Positions 1 through 11,992 of a DNA stretch of 64,000 bases are shown one piece after another. Each line of letters opens with the position of its first letter. Position 1 is the first letter of the stretch. The translations under genes were made by a program, and so were the position numbers. The stretch is from Flammula alnicola (taxonomy: Eukaryota; Basidiomycota; Agaricomycetes; Agaricales; Strophariaceae), in the NCBI GenBank assembly GCA_015499995.1, contig JADNRV010000034.1:124001-188000 (forward strand). Direction: 5' to 3'. The notes beneath the pieces were generated by a model. It did no database searches and was not told the origin of the DNA. It worked only from the letters and a program-made list of their open reading frames with translations.

Positions 1-868
1 TATAAATAATGGCGTATCCACTTGATGTCGTTTTGTGCCTCTTCCCGAAATATGAATCGCGACACCCCCACAAGATCCCTCGTCATCCTGGGTGCTCAGT
101 ACTTAATTCTTGACGCGGTCAAGGGTATCGTGTTGCAAGGGTGAATACTTGAATATTAGGACCCAAAGCGGATGTCTTCCTTACATGTCAGGCGATACTG
201 AAATCATTACGAGGAAGTTGAAGTACCCCGGGTTTGAAGGTTGGAGAAAGCTTCTTCGATCCCAGTGAGGATCGTTTTTGGCTGTCAAAGAAAGGCTGAC
301 TAAATAAGCCCATCTCAGTAAGCAAGAATTTGTTATCAGGTGCCGACCGCGCGCGATATGTTCACCAGGATCGCGCAATATTGGAAATTCAGAAGTTTGC
401 ATTTAGAGAACTGTCCAAAAACTTCAAATACCTCTTTGAAATTTATTGGTTTTCTTCGTTTTCCTCCCCGTTATAGTCGGATGTATGGTCAAACAAGGTT
501 TTCATGCAGTCCTAGAGCGGCCGCACCATCCAACTTTAGAAGGCTTCATGACTTCTTCGAGGAGAATAAACGGTGTGACCATGTCTTCTGAGGCTGAGGC
601 TTCGCCTTTGGTACCTGCACAAGTTCAGAGTTCACGAACAAGCACAAACCTGGTCGACGTTGGGCGATGTCGCGATCGATGCGATGAACCTTGTTGAAGG
701 GAAAACATGTGGAAAATTACGGAAACAATCGCAACGCTTACCTATGTACATAGATTCACGTGCCGTGACGTCACGATGGTCTCATCGATAACTAGGGGGT
801 GAATCAGAGATGCGCCTTCTATCTTAGACCACCACCATCACTAGGAAAGTCAGTAACAAACTTGTAAA
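1..868. other. Intergenic spacer, paralogous to the Gal80 spacer at 8.38-8.87 kb
   Basis: No gene could be supported here. Roughly the first 400 bases resemble the spacer upstream of the Gal80-like gene at 7034-8307 in the same orientation. The shared landmarks, in order, are 'atccacttgat', 'gaatcgcg', a 'taaat..gc(t/c)catctc.gtaagca' block and 'cgcaatattgg'. In the second location this sequence is the upstream flank of a minus-strand gene, so another gene copy may end just left of the window. The promoter of the superoxide dismutase gene should lie in the last few hundred bases; I see no clear TATA box. Confidence 0.5.
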
Positions 869-1646
869 ATGGCCAACACTCTCCCTCCTCTTCCTTATGC
901 CTATGACGGTCTCGAGCCCTACATCTCTCAGGAGATCATGGTTCTTCACCACACCAAGCACCACCAGACATACGTCAACGCGTTGAACGCTGCTGAAGCT
1001 TCTTACGCCAAAGCTTCAACTCCTAAGGAGCGAATTGCCCTTCAGGCCGCTCTCAAGTTCAACGGAGGAGGTATATGAATCCGCTCTTCTGTTTGATCTC
1101 TCGGGAGCCTTATCACCGTTACTAGGGCACATTAACCACTCTCTTTTCTGGAAGAACCTCGCACCCTCTGCCGCAGCTAAAAAGGGTAACGGCGGTGTTC
1201 TCAAGGATGGCCCTCTTAAGGCCGCCATTGAAAAAGCTTTTGGATCGCTCGAGAACTTGAAGAAGGAGTTCAACGCAACCACCGCTGCCATCCAGGGCTC
1301 AGGATGGGGATGGCTCGTAAGTTCTTGCGGACTTGATGATCTTACGTTAGCGCCTCATCCTTTCGATTTTAGGGCGTCAACCCCAACAACAAGGTTCTTG
1401 AAATTACCACTACCGCTAACCAGGACCCTCTCCTGTCCCACGTTCCTATCATCGGTGTGGATATCTGGGAGCACGCTTTCTACCTCCAATATAAGAATGT
1501 CAAGGCTGACGTAAGTACTGTGTTCAATTCGTCTGTGCATCATTCTAATTTGTGAATCATAGTACCTCACTGCTATCTGGAACGTTATTAACTTTGACGA
1601 GGCGGAGGCTCGTTACCTCGAAGCTGTTGGCTCCTCGAAGCTCTAG
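869..1646 (+). CDS. SOD2: Superoxide dismutase [Mn/Fe], four exons
   Basis: This enzyme converts superoxide to hydrogen peroxide and oxygen. The exons are 869-1070, 1126-1316, 1373-1510 and 1563-1646, all GT..AG, giving 204 residues, the normal length for the family without a long presequence. Metal ligands are visible as His27 in 'LHHTKHH', His72 in 'GHINHSLFW', and Asp161 and His165 in 'DIWEHAF'. The 'IQGSGWGWL' stretch, with Gln before the Gly-rich turn, is the pattern of manganese enzymes. The protein starts directly with the '[13 protein letters not shown]' N-terminal block and shows no mitochondrial targeting peptide, so I infer a cytosolic form. The family assignment is very secure; metal choice and location are inferred. 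Confidence 0.96.
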
Positions 1647-2884
1647 GCAAATCGTAGATCAGATGTTGAAGAAAAGAAATGATAACTCGATGTACTTCTA
1701 ACTAACTACCTTCAAATTTACGTGATTTTTTTCCGTTCAGAATGAGTGGGCGAATGAATACATCGAATGAGACTTAACGGCCTTGACTTCGCGCTATCTT
1801 ATCAGGCCGGGTCGGACGCGTCAATAACCGGAGTTACAATCCCCAAATGATACAGCAAATATTAAAATTAATATAGGAATCTCAAACCTCAATGCTTTTA
1901 TTCCAAACCTTCACCAGAATATTTAAATAATGGGAGCATTGTATTTGCAAAATTTCAAAAGCAGAGATGAAGTATATATGGAAGAATCCATGAAATACGA
2001 ATTTATCACTGAGTGGTGGCATTGATGTGAAAATGATGGTTCAGAAACTCGTTCCTTTGGCTCATATGTAGTGTTGACAATATGTATATGTACGAGTATA
2101 TGTAGCAATTATTTGAAGGCAAACAGAGCAGCCTTTGAAAAGTTATTGACTTCGCAAAAGTGTAAGTATCAGATGACGGTGGCGTCACATTTGATGGTAC
2201 TGTATATCCCTTGAAACTCCGCGGCTGTGTCTTAACCGTTGAGAGACTTGATCTGCACAATTCGCTAAAAACGCACATGGCCGAAGCGCCACATGTTTCT
2301 CACCTTGTGCGTATTTGATAGTTTCGTCTTGAGATCATAAAATACTTTTGCTTCAGTATGCATCACTCGACCCTCCGTAAAATCCATGCAAACTGTTGAA
2401 GCGAGAAGCAGTGCCGCCACCGCCCCATTGCTCGCCCAAAAAGGACACTCCTGTCCTCCACTCCGCCAGGTTGCCTCACATGCCACATATCAAAAACTGT
2501 TGCTCTCGATGCGCTGGGTTGCATAGGTATTTGGCTGGACCTTTTGAAGCGATCATAGTAAACCACTCCTTATCCTCGTACACGTGTCACGACATAGAGA
2601 CCTGGGTGGGCGTCAAAGACTGGTTCATGGGCGGGATTCTAAGCGCCTAACAACTTTCTCTCAACTTCCATCTTCCTCTAGTCTAAGGACACCACACTCA
2701 GATATTAAGGCCCACTAAAAGTTATTTTCTGCTCATTTTCCCCTTTCCGACGCCTATTCAACGAAGGGACGAAGGCTAGACGTTGGCTTTTGTACCTGTG
2801 TCACAGAGGTGAGTCAGATTGACAGCATCCCTTCTTCGCTCCTCATGTTATTTCGCAGATAGATCGTGCTTGTCCTCCACTGGC
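1647..2884. other. Intergenic region
   Basis: This contains the 3' flank of the dismutase gene and the 5' flank of the F-box gene. Only short unsupported reading frames occur on either strand. There is no recognisable repeat or RNA gene. Confidence 0.5.
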
Positions 2885-4439
2885 ATGCCCGCACGCGAAT
2901 CCCACTTCATCCTTCCCGCCGAAGTTTTGCAAGAGAGCTTCTCGTATCTGACTCGTCAAGAGCTCCTCAATGCGATACCTGTCTGCCGTTCGTTCGCCAC
3001 GAGCGGTCGGCTCTTCCTCTATCAGTCTATCGATCTCCGCAGCGACGACCCGCATGTCGATTGTACCATCAGCCTGCTTCGCAGTCATAGAAAGATAACC
3101 GTGAGGATTTTGCACGCCACTTTGACGACAAGGCCTCCTGTGGGAGCTCGGCCCTGGATCAACCCCGACTTCTTTGTGCACTCCGTCAATTTAAAATCTT
3201 TGGAACTTCGCGGATTCCCATATCCTTTACAGAACGATCAAGATATTTTTAACAGGACACTTCGTGTTGGGTGTCCCAAGTTGGAGAGCTTCACGTATAG
3301 ACCTGGTGTTGTGACATTCCCGGAAAGTGGATTCGGGTTGGCAGGGTTGAAATGTGTGTCGTGGCAAAGCGAACTCGGTTAGTTTCCACTGTGTTCTCTT
3401 GCTTTATCGTTCTGATCCTACATCCGTGTAGCGACTATAGAACTGAGAACTACGCCGATGATGACGGCGTCGATCGAGTCGCTCACACACATTTCTTTCA
3501 CTGGAAGGATCGTCCACAGGACCGGAAAGCCATACGACGACTTTTTAATGCTTCGTTTTCCCAACCTTTTGTCCCTCGCTCTCGGCTCTTTGATTCACAC
3601 GAACAGTGAGGAGCGGACGAACATCGCGATCACGGAATTTATTCTTGCCCATCCTCTAATCGAGCATCTCTCGTTAGGAAGGGAGAAGCCCACCTACATG
3701 TTTTTTCAACTTCGCCCAAATCTCCTCCAACCTGACTCCCTCCCCTGCCTCAAGAGCTTTGAAGGATTTCCAGAGAATGTAACAGTCATGGCAAGCCGCA
3801 AAGTCCGCTCCTTGTTTAAGATCACGTCCCTCTCGCTTCGTTCATGCACCCAGTCGACTTTCGAGGACGTTACGGCTATGTTCGAAGCTGTGAAGACCGC
3901 CGACAATACACCAATGAAGTTCGAGTTCGTGAAGCACCTCAGATTCGAATTTGATGTCCCCTTGAGCCATAGGATGAGGTCCCATGTGACTCCTATCGGA
4001 CATCGCAGCCTGATGGACGAATTCTCGGAGATATGTCCTATTGTTAGTACTTGGTATGGGCGACTGTTACCCATGTATGCCGTGAGTAACTGCTTCTGCT
4101 TATCCTTGTCACGCCGGATTGCTCACTGTAGTTCGGACTCGTTTTTTGTATACATAGGAAGAGTTCAAGGAGATGTTCGAGATGTACGAGAACCTCGAGA
4201 CGATCTCCCTCCCGAAACCTTCCTTGTTCATTCGTATGGGAACATCGCCCATGGAGTACTTCCTTCCCCTCTCGAGGAGATGCTGCAAGCTGAAACGTGT
4301 CATCGCTCGGAAACCCCCCTACACGGAATTGGAGGACTGTGTCTTTATGTTGACGCGAGATGCGCGTGACGAGCTGGAGTCGGTTACTATTGAAACCGCT
4401 TGGGATGGATCAACGTTTGGGATCCAGAATCCCACCTAA
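2885..4439 (+). CDS. F-box domain protein, three exons
   Basis: This is a probable substrate receptor of an SCF ubiquitin ligase. The exons are 2885-3377, 3432-4081 and 4158-4439, giving 474 residues. The first acceptor could instead be nine bases downstream, also in frame. Residues about 8-50 ('ILPAEVLQESFSYLTRQELL' followed by 'VCRSFATSGRLFLYQSI') match the F-box consensus of a Leu-Pro start, an alternating hydrophobic helix, and 'VCR.F..L.R..LY..I'. The rest is a leucine-rich, LRR-like tail typical of agaricomycete F-box proteins. An in-frame TTG at 2819 is not a credible start; the ATG at 2885 is used. The 3' end and downstream flank were copied, inverted, to 31.8-32.4 kb. The F-box is confident; the target is unknown. 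Confidence 0.8.
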
Positions 4440-5497
4440 AGACATTCAATGGTCTTTTTTCGCGATCTTCGCGGCTGAACTCTACTAATGATCTATTATC
4501 TATTTCACTACCATTCTAGTCGACTAGAGTAATAAGTAGCATAGGGTGTCATGCTTCCTAATCCCCGCTCTTGGTCGGAACACATCTATAAATTTATCTG
4601 TAGCCTATGTTTGCTCATAAGTTATTGTTGTGATAGCGTATTGTTAAATCTAAATCAATTGTCTCTGATTTATCTGATTATACAATACTTGAAGCATTTT
4701 GATGGATTGAGTTGACGAGGCCCCTGGTGAGGTGAGCTAACAATTAATGAAACGAAGTCAACTCGTCAATGATCAAAATGATGCTGATCTTGTCATTATG
4801 AGCCGCCTTTTTAAGCATATGTTTTGCTACATCACTGACGTGCCCATAAGCAACCCATAAGAGACCTCTATCAACTCCATGCCCTCAAGCAGAAAACGAC
4901 ACCACCCCAGATTAAGATGGCGCCTCCGACAGATCAGCGTCCTCAGATAATTCATCCCGACCATGCCCGTGTTTCGAAGGTGCTTGGTCTAGACGGCTCC
5001 CTGTAAATCACTCGTTGAAGGGGACTTGGGGAAGATGCGTTGTAAGACTTGTAAGTTAAAGTAGACTAGGGAGCTTGCTTAGATTAGATTAGATTATGAT
5101 GTGGCTGTGCTCGTCCATTTCGACCCAAAGTTGACTCGGAAGACAACCTTCTCTGCGACGCTATCCGCAAGGCACTGCCTCCACGCGTTCCGGAGCACTG
5201 CGCTTCAAGGGGGGTCAGATTTGATTGCTCCAGTGTCTTCACGTCAAGCTTGTACGAACTCCACATTCTCCCGATCGACAGCACATTCTCTTGGATTTTA
5301 TATTTAGACGATGCCGATACTACACGTAAGTTTGCTTCGAACTTTCTGTACGATTGCCTTACATTCTCCGTATCGATAGTCAGCACATTCTCTCGGATTT
5401 TAGGCAGACATAACTTGCTTGGGCGCTAAAGTTAGCCCACATAAATAACGATGTTGATTTTAGATACACTCAACCGACCTTCACCTTCATTCCATCA
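4440..5497. other. Intergenic region with a short direct repeat
   Basis: No gene could be supported. The stretch 4440-4893 is the donor-side match of the inverted copy at 31812-32434. A run of 'gattagatta' followed by 'gatgtggctgtgc' near 5078-5112 resembles one block of the repeat array at 19.6-22.9 kb. Two similar segments around 5262-5290 and 5362-5405 share 'cattctcc..atcga', 'cagcacattctct' and 'ggatttta', forming an imperfect direct repeat about 100 bp apart. A 29-codon frame at 4917 has no support. Confidence 0.45.
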
Positions 5498-6741
5498 ATG
5501 TCGCCACCCATCCGAGTTGGTTTTGTCGGCCTCTCTTCCACGGGTTGGGCAGCTTCTGCACTTGCGCCCTCACTTCTTCAGCCAGGCTCTATCCGAGATA
5601 AATTCAAAATTGTCGCCGTTTCAACCACCTCTGAGGCGTCGGCAAAAGCCTCTGCTGAGAAATACGGGACACCTGGACATAAAATCAAAGCTCACTACGG
5701 AGAGAGCGCGCAGATTGCCTTGGACTCGTAGTAGTCTCGGTCAAGGACCCACTCCACAAGCAAGTAGTTTTGCCAGTAATTGAAGCAAAGAAGCCCTTCT
5801 TTCTGGAGTGGCCCGCCGGGACTGGCCTCAAGGAGACAGTTGAGATCGCAGAGGCTGCGCGCAAGCATGGGGTAAAGTCTATAGTGGGTCGAAATTCGAC
5901 TACCGTCAAAAAGGTGTGCCCAACTACCTCTTACAAGGTTAATTCATTTTTAATCCTTCATCTCTATCTCAGGTGAAAGAATTAATCAAATCCGGAGCGA
6001 TTGGCACTGTTCTATCTTCCATCTTTGTAAGTTCAAATAGTCTCTTGAAAATGTGCTCGCTGACACTGTGATTACCCTATAGATTGGGTTCGTACCTCGC
6101 GAGTTGGGAGTTTGGCCACCCCTTGTAAACGCGGCTAACGCGTATACGATCGAAAAATTAAATGGCAAGATCCTTCTACTGTACAAGGAAAAGGCAAACC
6201 TGATATGAACATACAGGTATAACGTCCCTTAGCATCGCAGCCGGACATCAGCTTGACACCTTTACTTATGTCCTCGGCGGGTTCACTGCAATCAATGCGA
6301 CTGCCCACTATTTATCCCACCGCTACTATCATCGGCGCAGAAGCCGACGGGAGAGACGGTGCCACAAATCCCGATCACTACTCCATATCTGGACATCTCA
6401 AGTCAGGCGCGCTAGCCACTATCGTGTGGCGCACTGGTTATCCTAGCACAAAAGGGCGAAGGAATTTATTGTGGGAGATTGACGGTGAAGATGGATACAT
6501 AAGGGTCGAGTCGGACACTTCTTCTCTGGGTGCCGCCATCCCTACGGTGTATCTCAACGGTGAAAAGGTCGACATAGACGGAACCGAGACTGGTTTGTTC
6601 GGAATTCTAGGTGCAGCTTGGGAGCCATATGCGAAAGAAGAAAAGGGGCAATATGCGACAATCGAAGATGCCGTCAAAAATCAGCAAATTTTGGATGCCG
6701 TCGAAAGAAGTCTGGAAGCAGGGAGGACGATCATATTGTAG
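5498..6741 (+). pseudogene. Gal80-like gene, copy 1, disabled
   Basis: This is homologous along its whole length to the intact copies at 7034-8307 and 8910-10184, but on the opposite strand. The exon positions map as 5498-5913, 5973-6026, 6083-6164 and 6217-6741. Exon 1 is 22 nt shorter than in the intact copies: about 13 nt are lost near 5725, which brings in stop codons, and 9 nt are lost near 5887, removing three residues of 'LQGRNSP'. A further 2-nt deletion near 6300 shifts the frame in exon 4. The third donor reads GC instead of GT. With two frameshifts the gene cannot encode the full protein. The N-terminal 'IRVGFVGLSSTGWAASALAP' shows the family clearly. It is most likely a decayed duplicate. 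Confidence 0.88.
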
Positions 6742-7033
6742 ACTCCTTTGCTAAACTTTCTGCGGATTCTGAAATAAGAGGCGTCTCCTGGTCTCCTTTT
6801 ACCTTCATACTATTTGACATCGGGAAAGATGTAGGAGTGCGAGTGAGCATAGAGCAAAAGTCACCATCGAGTCTCGACCTCATTTGAATTCTGGGGCTAC
6901 GGTAATCATTTAACTAAATTCTAATCTTTTCTGCACAAGTACTGTCAGGCTCTTCAGAAGTCCGGACATTGTATTGCAGCTTGGGAATTATTTAACGGAA
7001 GTACAGACACTTCCTTACTAAAACATACGAATC

Positions 7034-8307
7034 TTATAACACAATTGTCTTCCCCTCCGCCAAACTCCTTTCGACCGCGTCCAAAACGCGTCGGTTCTTA
7101 ACCGCATCATCGATCGTGGCATACTGACCCTCCTCTCCCTTCGCGTATGACTCCCAAGTAGCACCAAGGATACCAAGCAACTCTGTCTCAGTACCAGCCA
7201 CCTCGACTTTCTCTCCGTTCAAAAACACCGTCGCATTCTGGATGTTCAAAAATGCTGAGCTATCAGATTCGAGCCTGATCGAGCCTTCTTCTCCATCGAT
7301 CTCCCATAAAAGGGTCCTGCGACCTTTCGTTGTCGGATAGCCAGTGCGCCAGACTATGGTAGCCAACGCCCCGGATTTGAGCTCCCCAGATATTGAATAG
7401 TGGTCCGGGTTAGTGGCAGGCAGCGTTTCCCCCGTCGGCTTGCCATCTGCGTCCACTATGGTTGCAGTGGGGTAGATGGTGGCAGCCGTGGCGTTGACGG
7501 TGGAGAAGTCGCCCAGAACGAAGGTAAACGAGTCAAGCTGATGGCCTCCGATAATGCTGAGTGACGTTACGCCTGGCATGAAGCGATTAGTTGGACTTAT
7601 ATCCTTCTGACAGGCAGTATGTACCATTTTTCTTGTCGATTGCGTACCGACTTTCGGCGCTGACAATGGGCGGCCACCATTTGTGCTCACGTTGCACTAG
7701 ACCTATCTATGAGTCTAGTCAGGAATGATGCTGTACGTCACAGCAGAAAGAGAACAAACGAAAGTCGAAGATCGGACAGGACCAATTGCTCCAGAGTTAA
7801 TCAACTCTTTCACCTAAAAACGTAAGTAAGCCTTACTGACAATAGTACATGAATGCCATGGTAGTATACCTTCTTGACAGTAGGCGAATTACGCCCTTGA
7901 AGCCCCACGATAGATTTAACGCCATTCTTTTTCGCAGCCTCTGCTATCTCGAGCGTCTCCTTCGAGTTCGCCCCCGCCGGCCATTCGACGAAGAAATTCT
8001 TCTTCGCCTCGATGACTGGAAGCACTACCTGCTTGTGCAGCGGAGCCTTGACCGAGACAAATACGAGGTCGAGGTCAGGATCCCCCGCAATTTGAGAGCT
8101 ATCGCCGTGGTACGCTTTGATTTCATGTCCTACCAGTGCTCCATACTTCTCGGCAGAAACGTTGGCTGAGGCCTCCGAAGTGGTGGAGATGGCGATCAGT
8201 TTGAATTTCTCTTGAACCGAGGGCTGGATCAGGGAGGGCCCGAGCGCAGAGGCGGCCCAGCCTTTCGCAGACAAGCCGATGAAGCCTACTTTGATAGGTG
8301 AAGACAT
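7034..8307 (-). CDS. Gal80-like protein (Gfo/Idh/MocA fold), copy 2
   Basis: The exons on the minus strand are 8307-7870, 7813-7760, 7706-7625 and 7572-7034, giving 370 residues. The N-terminal half is a Rossmann NAD(P)-binding domain beginning 'IKVGFIGLSAKGWAASALGP', the form seen in yeast Gal80. The C-terminal half is the Gfo/Idh/MocA sheet domain ('NPDHYSISG', 'ATIVWRTGYP'). In catalytic members the motif after the nucleotide-binding domain is Glu-Lys-Pro with an active lysine; here it is 'VEWPAG', so the lysine is replaced by Trp, as in Gal80-type regulators. I therefore favour a ligand-sensing regulatory protein over an enzyme, though this is inference. Intron positions match copy 3 exactly. 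It is arranged in tandem with copy 3 and convergent with pseudogene copy 1. Confidence 0.87.
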
Positions 8308-8909
8308 CGATGCGGATGCAGTGATATATGTCGTTTGAAAGAAAGCAAAGACGAGGGGTAACTTATAAGTGGTGAGAAATCCACTTGATATCGCTTCTTA
8401 TAGAAACCTGAATCGCGGGACCTAGACGGGAAACATAAATCGTATAAATAGGCGGATTTCCGCACGCAAAATTGCTACAGATTCGCTCACCACTAGCAGG
8501 TGCGCAATGGACCCCGACGAGCCCTCAGCCTTACTGATGATTGATCGTGGGGCGTTCTTGAACGCTGAGTAAATATCTTCCTTAGATATTCAATAAGCGA
8601 AACTAGAGGCATTATGAGAAAGTTCCACGATTCTGAAAGCTCAGAGGGAGCTTCTTTGATCTCGACCGAATTAGCTACTTATTAAGCATGGCGATCCGGT
8701 GGGTTTTTTTGGATTTGTTGTTGGAGGGAGGCTGGCTAAATATGCTCATCTCTGTAAGCAGGATGTCTTTATCGGATGAAGATGATCAGTCACGAACCGT
8801 TCGGAGGCTGAAGAGGAACCCTCGACATGTTCAACCCGGATGGCGCAATATTGGGAGATTCATATTACCATTCTTGTTCTTCAAAATACACGAGGAGAAG
8901 CTAGAATTC
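8308..8909. other. Spacer between Gal80-like copies 2 and 3
   Basis: The part next to 8308 should hold the copy 2 promoter. A minus-strand TATA-like run lies near 8360, and upstream sequences are shared with copy 3 ('cctagacggga' at about 8421 and 10310). No gene is supported. The segment 8380-8870 is the paralogue of window positions 1-400. Confidence 0.5.
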
Positions 8910-10184
8910 TTACAACACAATCGTCTTCCCCTCCACCAAACTCCTTTCGATCGCGTCCAAAATACGTTGGTTCTTGACTGCGTCATCGATAGTGGCATAC
9001 TGAACCTCCTCCCCATTCGCATATGAGTCCCAAGCAGCACCGAGGATGCCAAATAAGCCCGTCTCAGCGGCTTCCACCTCGACTTTCTCGCCGTTCAGGT
9101 ACACCGTTGGGTTCTGGATGTTCATAAATGCTGAACTGTCGGATTCTATCCTGATCGACCCTGTTTCGCCGTCGATCTCCCATAACAAAACCCTACGACC
9201 TTTCGTTGTCGGGTATCCTGTGCGCCAGATGATAGTAGCCAACGCGCCGGACCTGAGCTGTCCAGAGATGGAATAGTGGTCTGGCGTAGTGGAAGGCAGC
9301 GTTTCGCCGGTTGGTTTTCCATCTGCACCGATTACGGTTGTGGTGGGGTAGATAGTAGCAGCCGTGGCGTTGATAGTGGAGAAATCGCCCAGAACGAAGG
9401 TGAATGGGTCGAGTTGGTGGCCAGCGGCGATACTTAATGCCGTTGCGCCTGCAATGTAATTGTCAATTTGGATTCGTCTTTCGAGGAAAAGAAACGTACC
9501 ATTCTTCTTATCGTTTGTGTATATATTCGAAGCGTTGATGCGAGGTTGCCAATAGTTGAGCTCGCGAGGTACGAAACCGATCTGCGAGGCTGGTCATTAA
9601 ATAACGCTCTAATTCGCACAAGGCAAGAGAACTTACGAAAGTCGACGATCTGACAGGACCGATTGCTCCAGAATCGATCAAGTCTTTCACCTGACAATCG
9701 AAGGTAAACCTCAAGGCGAATATTTTACGACAGGTACATGACATACCTTCTTGATAACGGGCGAACTACGCCCTTGAAGCCCTACAATAGATCTGACGTT
9801 CTGCTTCTTTGCAGCCTCCGCTATCTCAAGCGTTTCTTTCAAGCTCGCCCCCGCAGGCCATTCGACAAAGAAGGGCTTTTTAGCCTCGATGACTGGTAAC
9901 ACCACCTGCTTGTGCAATGGAGCCTTGACTGAGACAATTACGAGGTCGACGCCAGGATCGGCCGCAATCTGAGAGCTATCACCGTGGTACGCTTTGACTT
10001 CGTGTCCGACCTGCACCCCATATTTCTGGGCAGAGGCTTTGGCTGATGCCTCTGACGTGGTGGAGACTGCGACGAGGTTGTATTTCCCTTGCAGTGAGGG
10101 TTGGAGCAGAGAGGGCGCGAGCGCAGACGAGGCCCATCCTTTTGCAGAGAGACCGATGAAACCTACGTTGATAGGTGAGGACAT
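8910..10184 (-). CDS. Gal80-like protein (Gfo/Idh/MocA fold), copy 3
   Basis: The exons on the minus strand are 10184-9747, 9690-9637, 9581-9500 and 9448-8910. Exon lengths (438, 54, 82, 539) are identical to copy 2, and the product is again 370 residues. The start 'INVGFIGLSAKGWASSALAP' and the 'VEWPAGASLKE' motif, which lacks the catalytic lysine, are the same as in copy 2. 'SIVGLQGRSSPVIKKV' corresponds to the 'LQGRKSP' block of Gal80. Known Gal80 binds NAD(P) and controls the Gal4 activator in yeast. Agaricomycetes have many such paralogues and their partners are not established, so regulation of sugar metabolism is only a possibility. TATA-like runs occur upstream at about 10253-10270. 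Confidence 0.87.
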
Positions 10185-11992
10185 TGTTATCGATGTGGGC
10201 AGTTATCGATATGTGTGGGTGTGAAACTTGAAGCAAGCCAGTGACGAGGGTGATTATAAAGACATATAAGTAGTGGTCCCCTTGGCATCGATTTAAGAAG
10301 CGTAAGTAACCTAGACGGGAAGCAGAAACCAGGGGAAATTGCATAAGACGCACAAAAGACGCAAAGAAGGCTACCCCGTTTGAAATCATCATGACAAAAG
10401 CAAAGAAAGTCCGTTTGATGCCGATATGTCGTAACGGCACAACGTCACTCTTGACACAGCGGGCCTCCTAAGCTCAAATCATGATCAAATCTTTAGATAT
10501 TTTGTACCGATATGTCTTCTGGCCTCTGAATACATTTGAGCATGGTAGGACGACTGGTTCCAGCAGAACTAAACAATATCAATAAATTTGGGCAATTTCG
10601 CTATTGATCTGCCCATTTGCGCAAAAAACGACTGCCGCTAAATTTATTATAAAATCAGTATACATAGGGATCATATATGGCTACTCTTTGGCAAAGTTTC
10701 AGCCTGAATGAGCGAGTATTAGGTATGGAATGAACAAAACATGCCAAAAATGTCGCAAATGTGGTCATTCTGATTTTCCCACACGCCAAACTAAGTGGGG
10801 CATCAAGTGTGTCCAAGGAGTGCCATTAGTTGAACGGGATAAATCAGTTATTGCGAGTTGCTTTGAAATAGATGCGTTACGTTTTAATTGCTCGCATAGA
10901 ATTTACGCCGTTTACAATTTAATCCAGCCTACAATACCATCCTATCTTCTCCACTTTACTGTCGACGGCGTCCGAGATTTGGTGATTTGGTGATTTTTGA
11001 CAGGATCAGTATCTCTCCTTTCGTATACCACTCCCTATGCGGTGGGTTATAAATATCAGCCAAGCTAGTTAGAATATGGAAATTCACTGAGTGTTGAACA
11101 TTGAGGCCTGAGGAGTGGTGTTCTGAACAGTCACAACTCCAATTTGAAGGGTCGACAAGAGATTGACCAATTTAAGCACGAGTCCATTCGAGTATGTCTT
11201 CGGTACTACCACCAATGTTAATGCAGTCTAAATAATACAGCCAACGTTGTGTCCTGTGACTCCTGTCGTACATATTCTCACCCACATACCAACTGAATAC
11301 CCCTTGGACTTCTGTCCGCTCCCCCAACATGCTCATTACTCGACGGACACCTTGATATCCTTGTAATATTTAATTGAAAGCCTAAGTTGGATAACCAACA
11401 GCCTGTGTCGCGAAAGCATCTGCTACAGGTCAGTTCTGGACAGGTGCATCACTTCTTTCCTTCTAACGAATCTAACGAATAGACAGCATGACCCCCTGGG
11501 TGCTAAACGCGTCTAGTTGGTTTTTCCGTCTGAGACAATGGCCAACAGATACAAAGAAGCAAAGGATAGCCCCAAGTCAGCCCCTCTACCCCCCAAATAT
11601 TCGGACTTTTGTGGGTGATATTTAGAACACCACATGCATGCGAGGGTGGTGTTAAAAATATCTTGAATTGCATGTTGTGGTCCCCGACGATACTTGAGCG
11701 ATTAAAACGTGGTTACGCCGCGCATAGAAGGGCGGTAGCATGAAAGGCTCAAAAATCGTTGCTGGGTTAATTGAATGGGTTTAGGACATCGGATATACAT
11801 TTAAGACGAAGAAGGGACAGCGTTAATAAGTAGAACTGGGCGAAAGTGAAAGAATCCTATGGGCAGATGCAGTAATTACTACGCAAGATGGTCGCAAGGT
11901 AACCACTACAACTCATTCGAATTCATCCTCGATATTCAACCAAACCTTCATATCATCCCACATGTTCATGCGCTCCGTCTCCAAGTTCGCAA
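10185..11992. other. Intergenic region; outer part of inverted-duplication arm A
   Basis: No gene could be supported. From about 10860 onward the sequence matches 40805-41770 in inverted orientation. A good landmark is 'tttggtgatttggtgattt' at about 10975 against its complement at about 41605. The lost reading frame of the BTB A C-terminus continues to about 11913. Confidence 0.5.

Noticed and set aside
4917..5006. 29-codon frame with a clean ATG context
   Set aside because: Too short, with no homologue or splice context I can recognise, and it lies beyond the end of the duplicated block.
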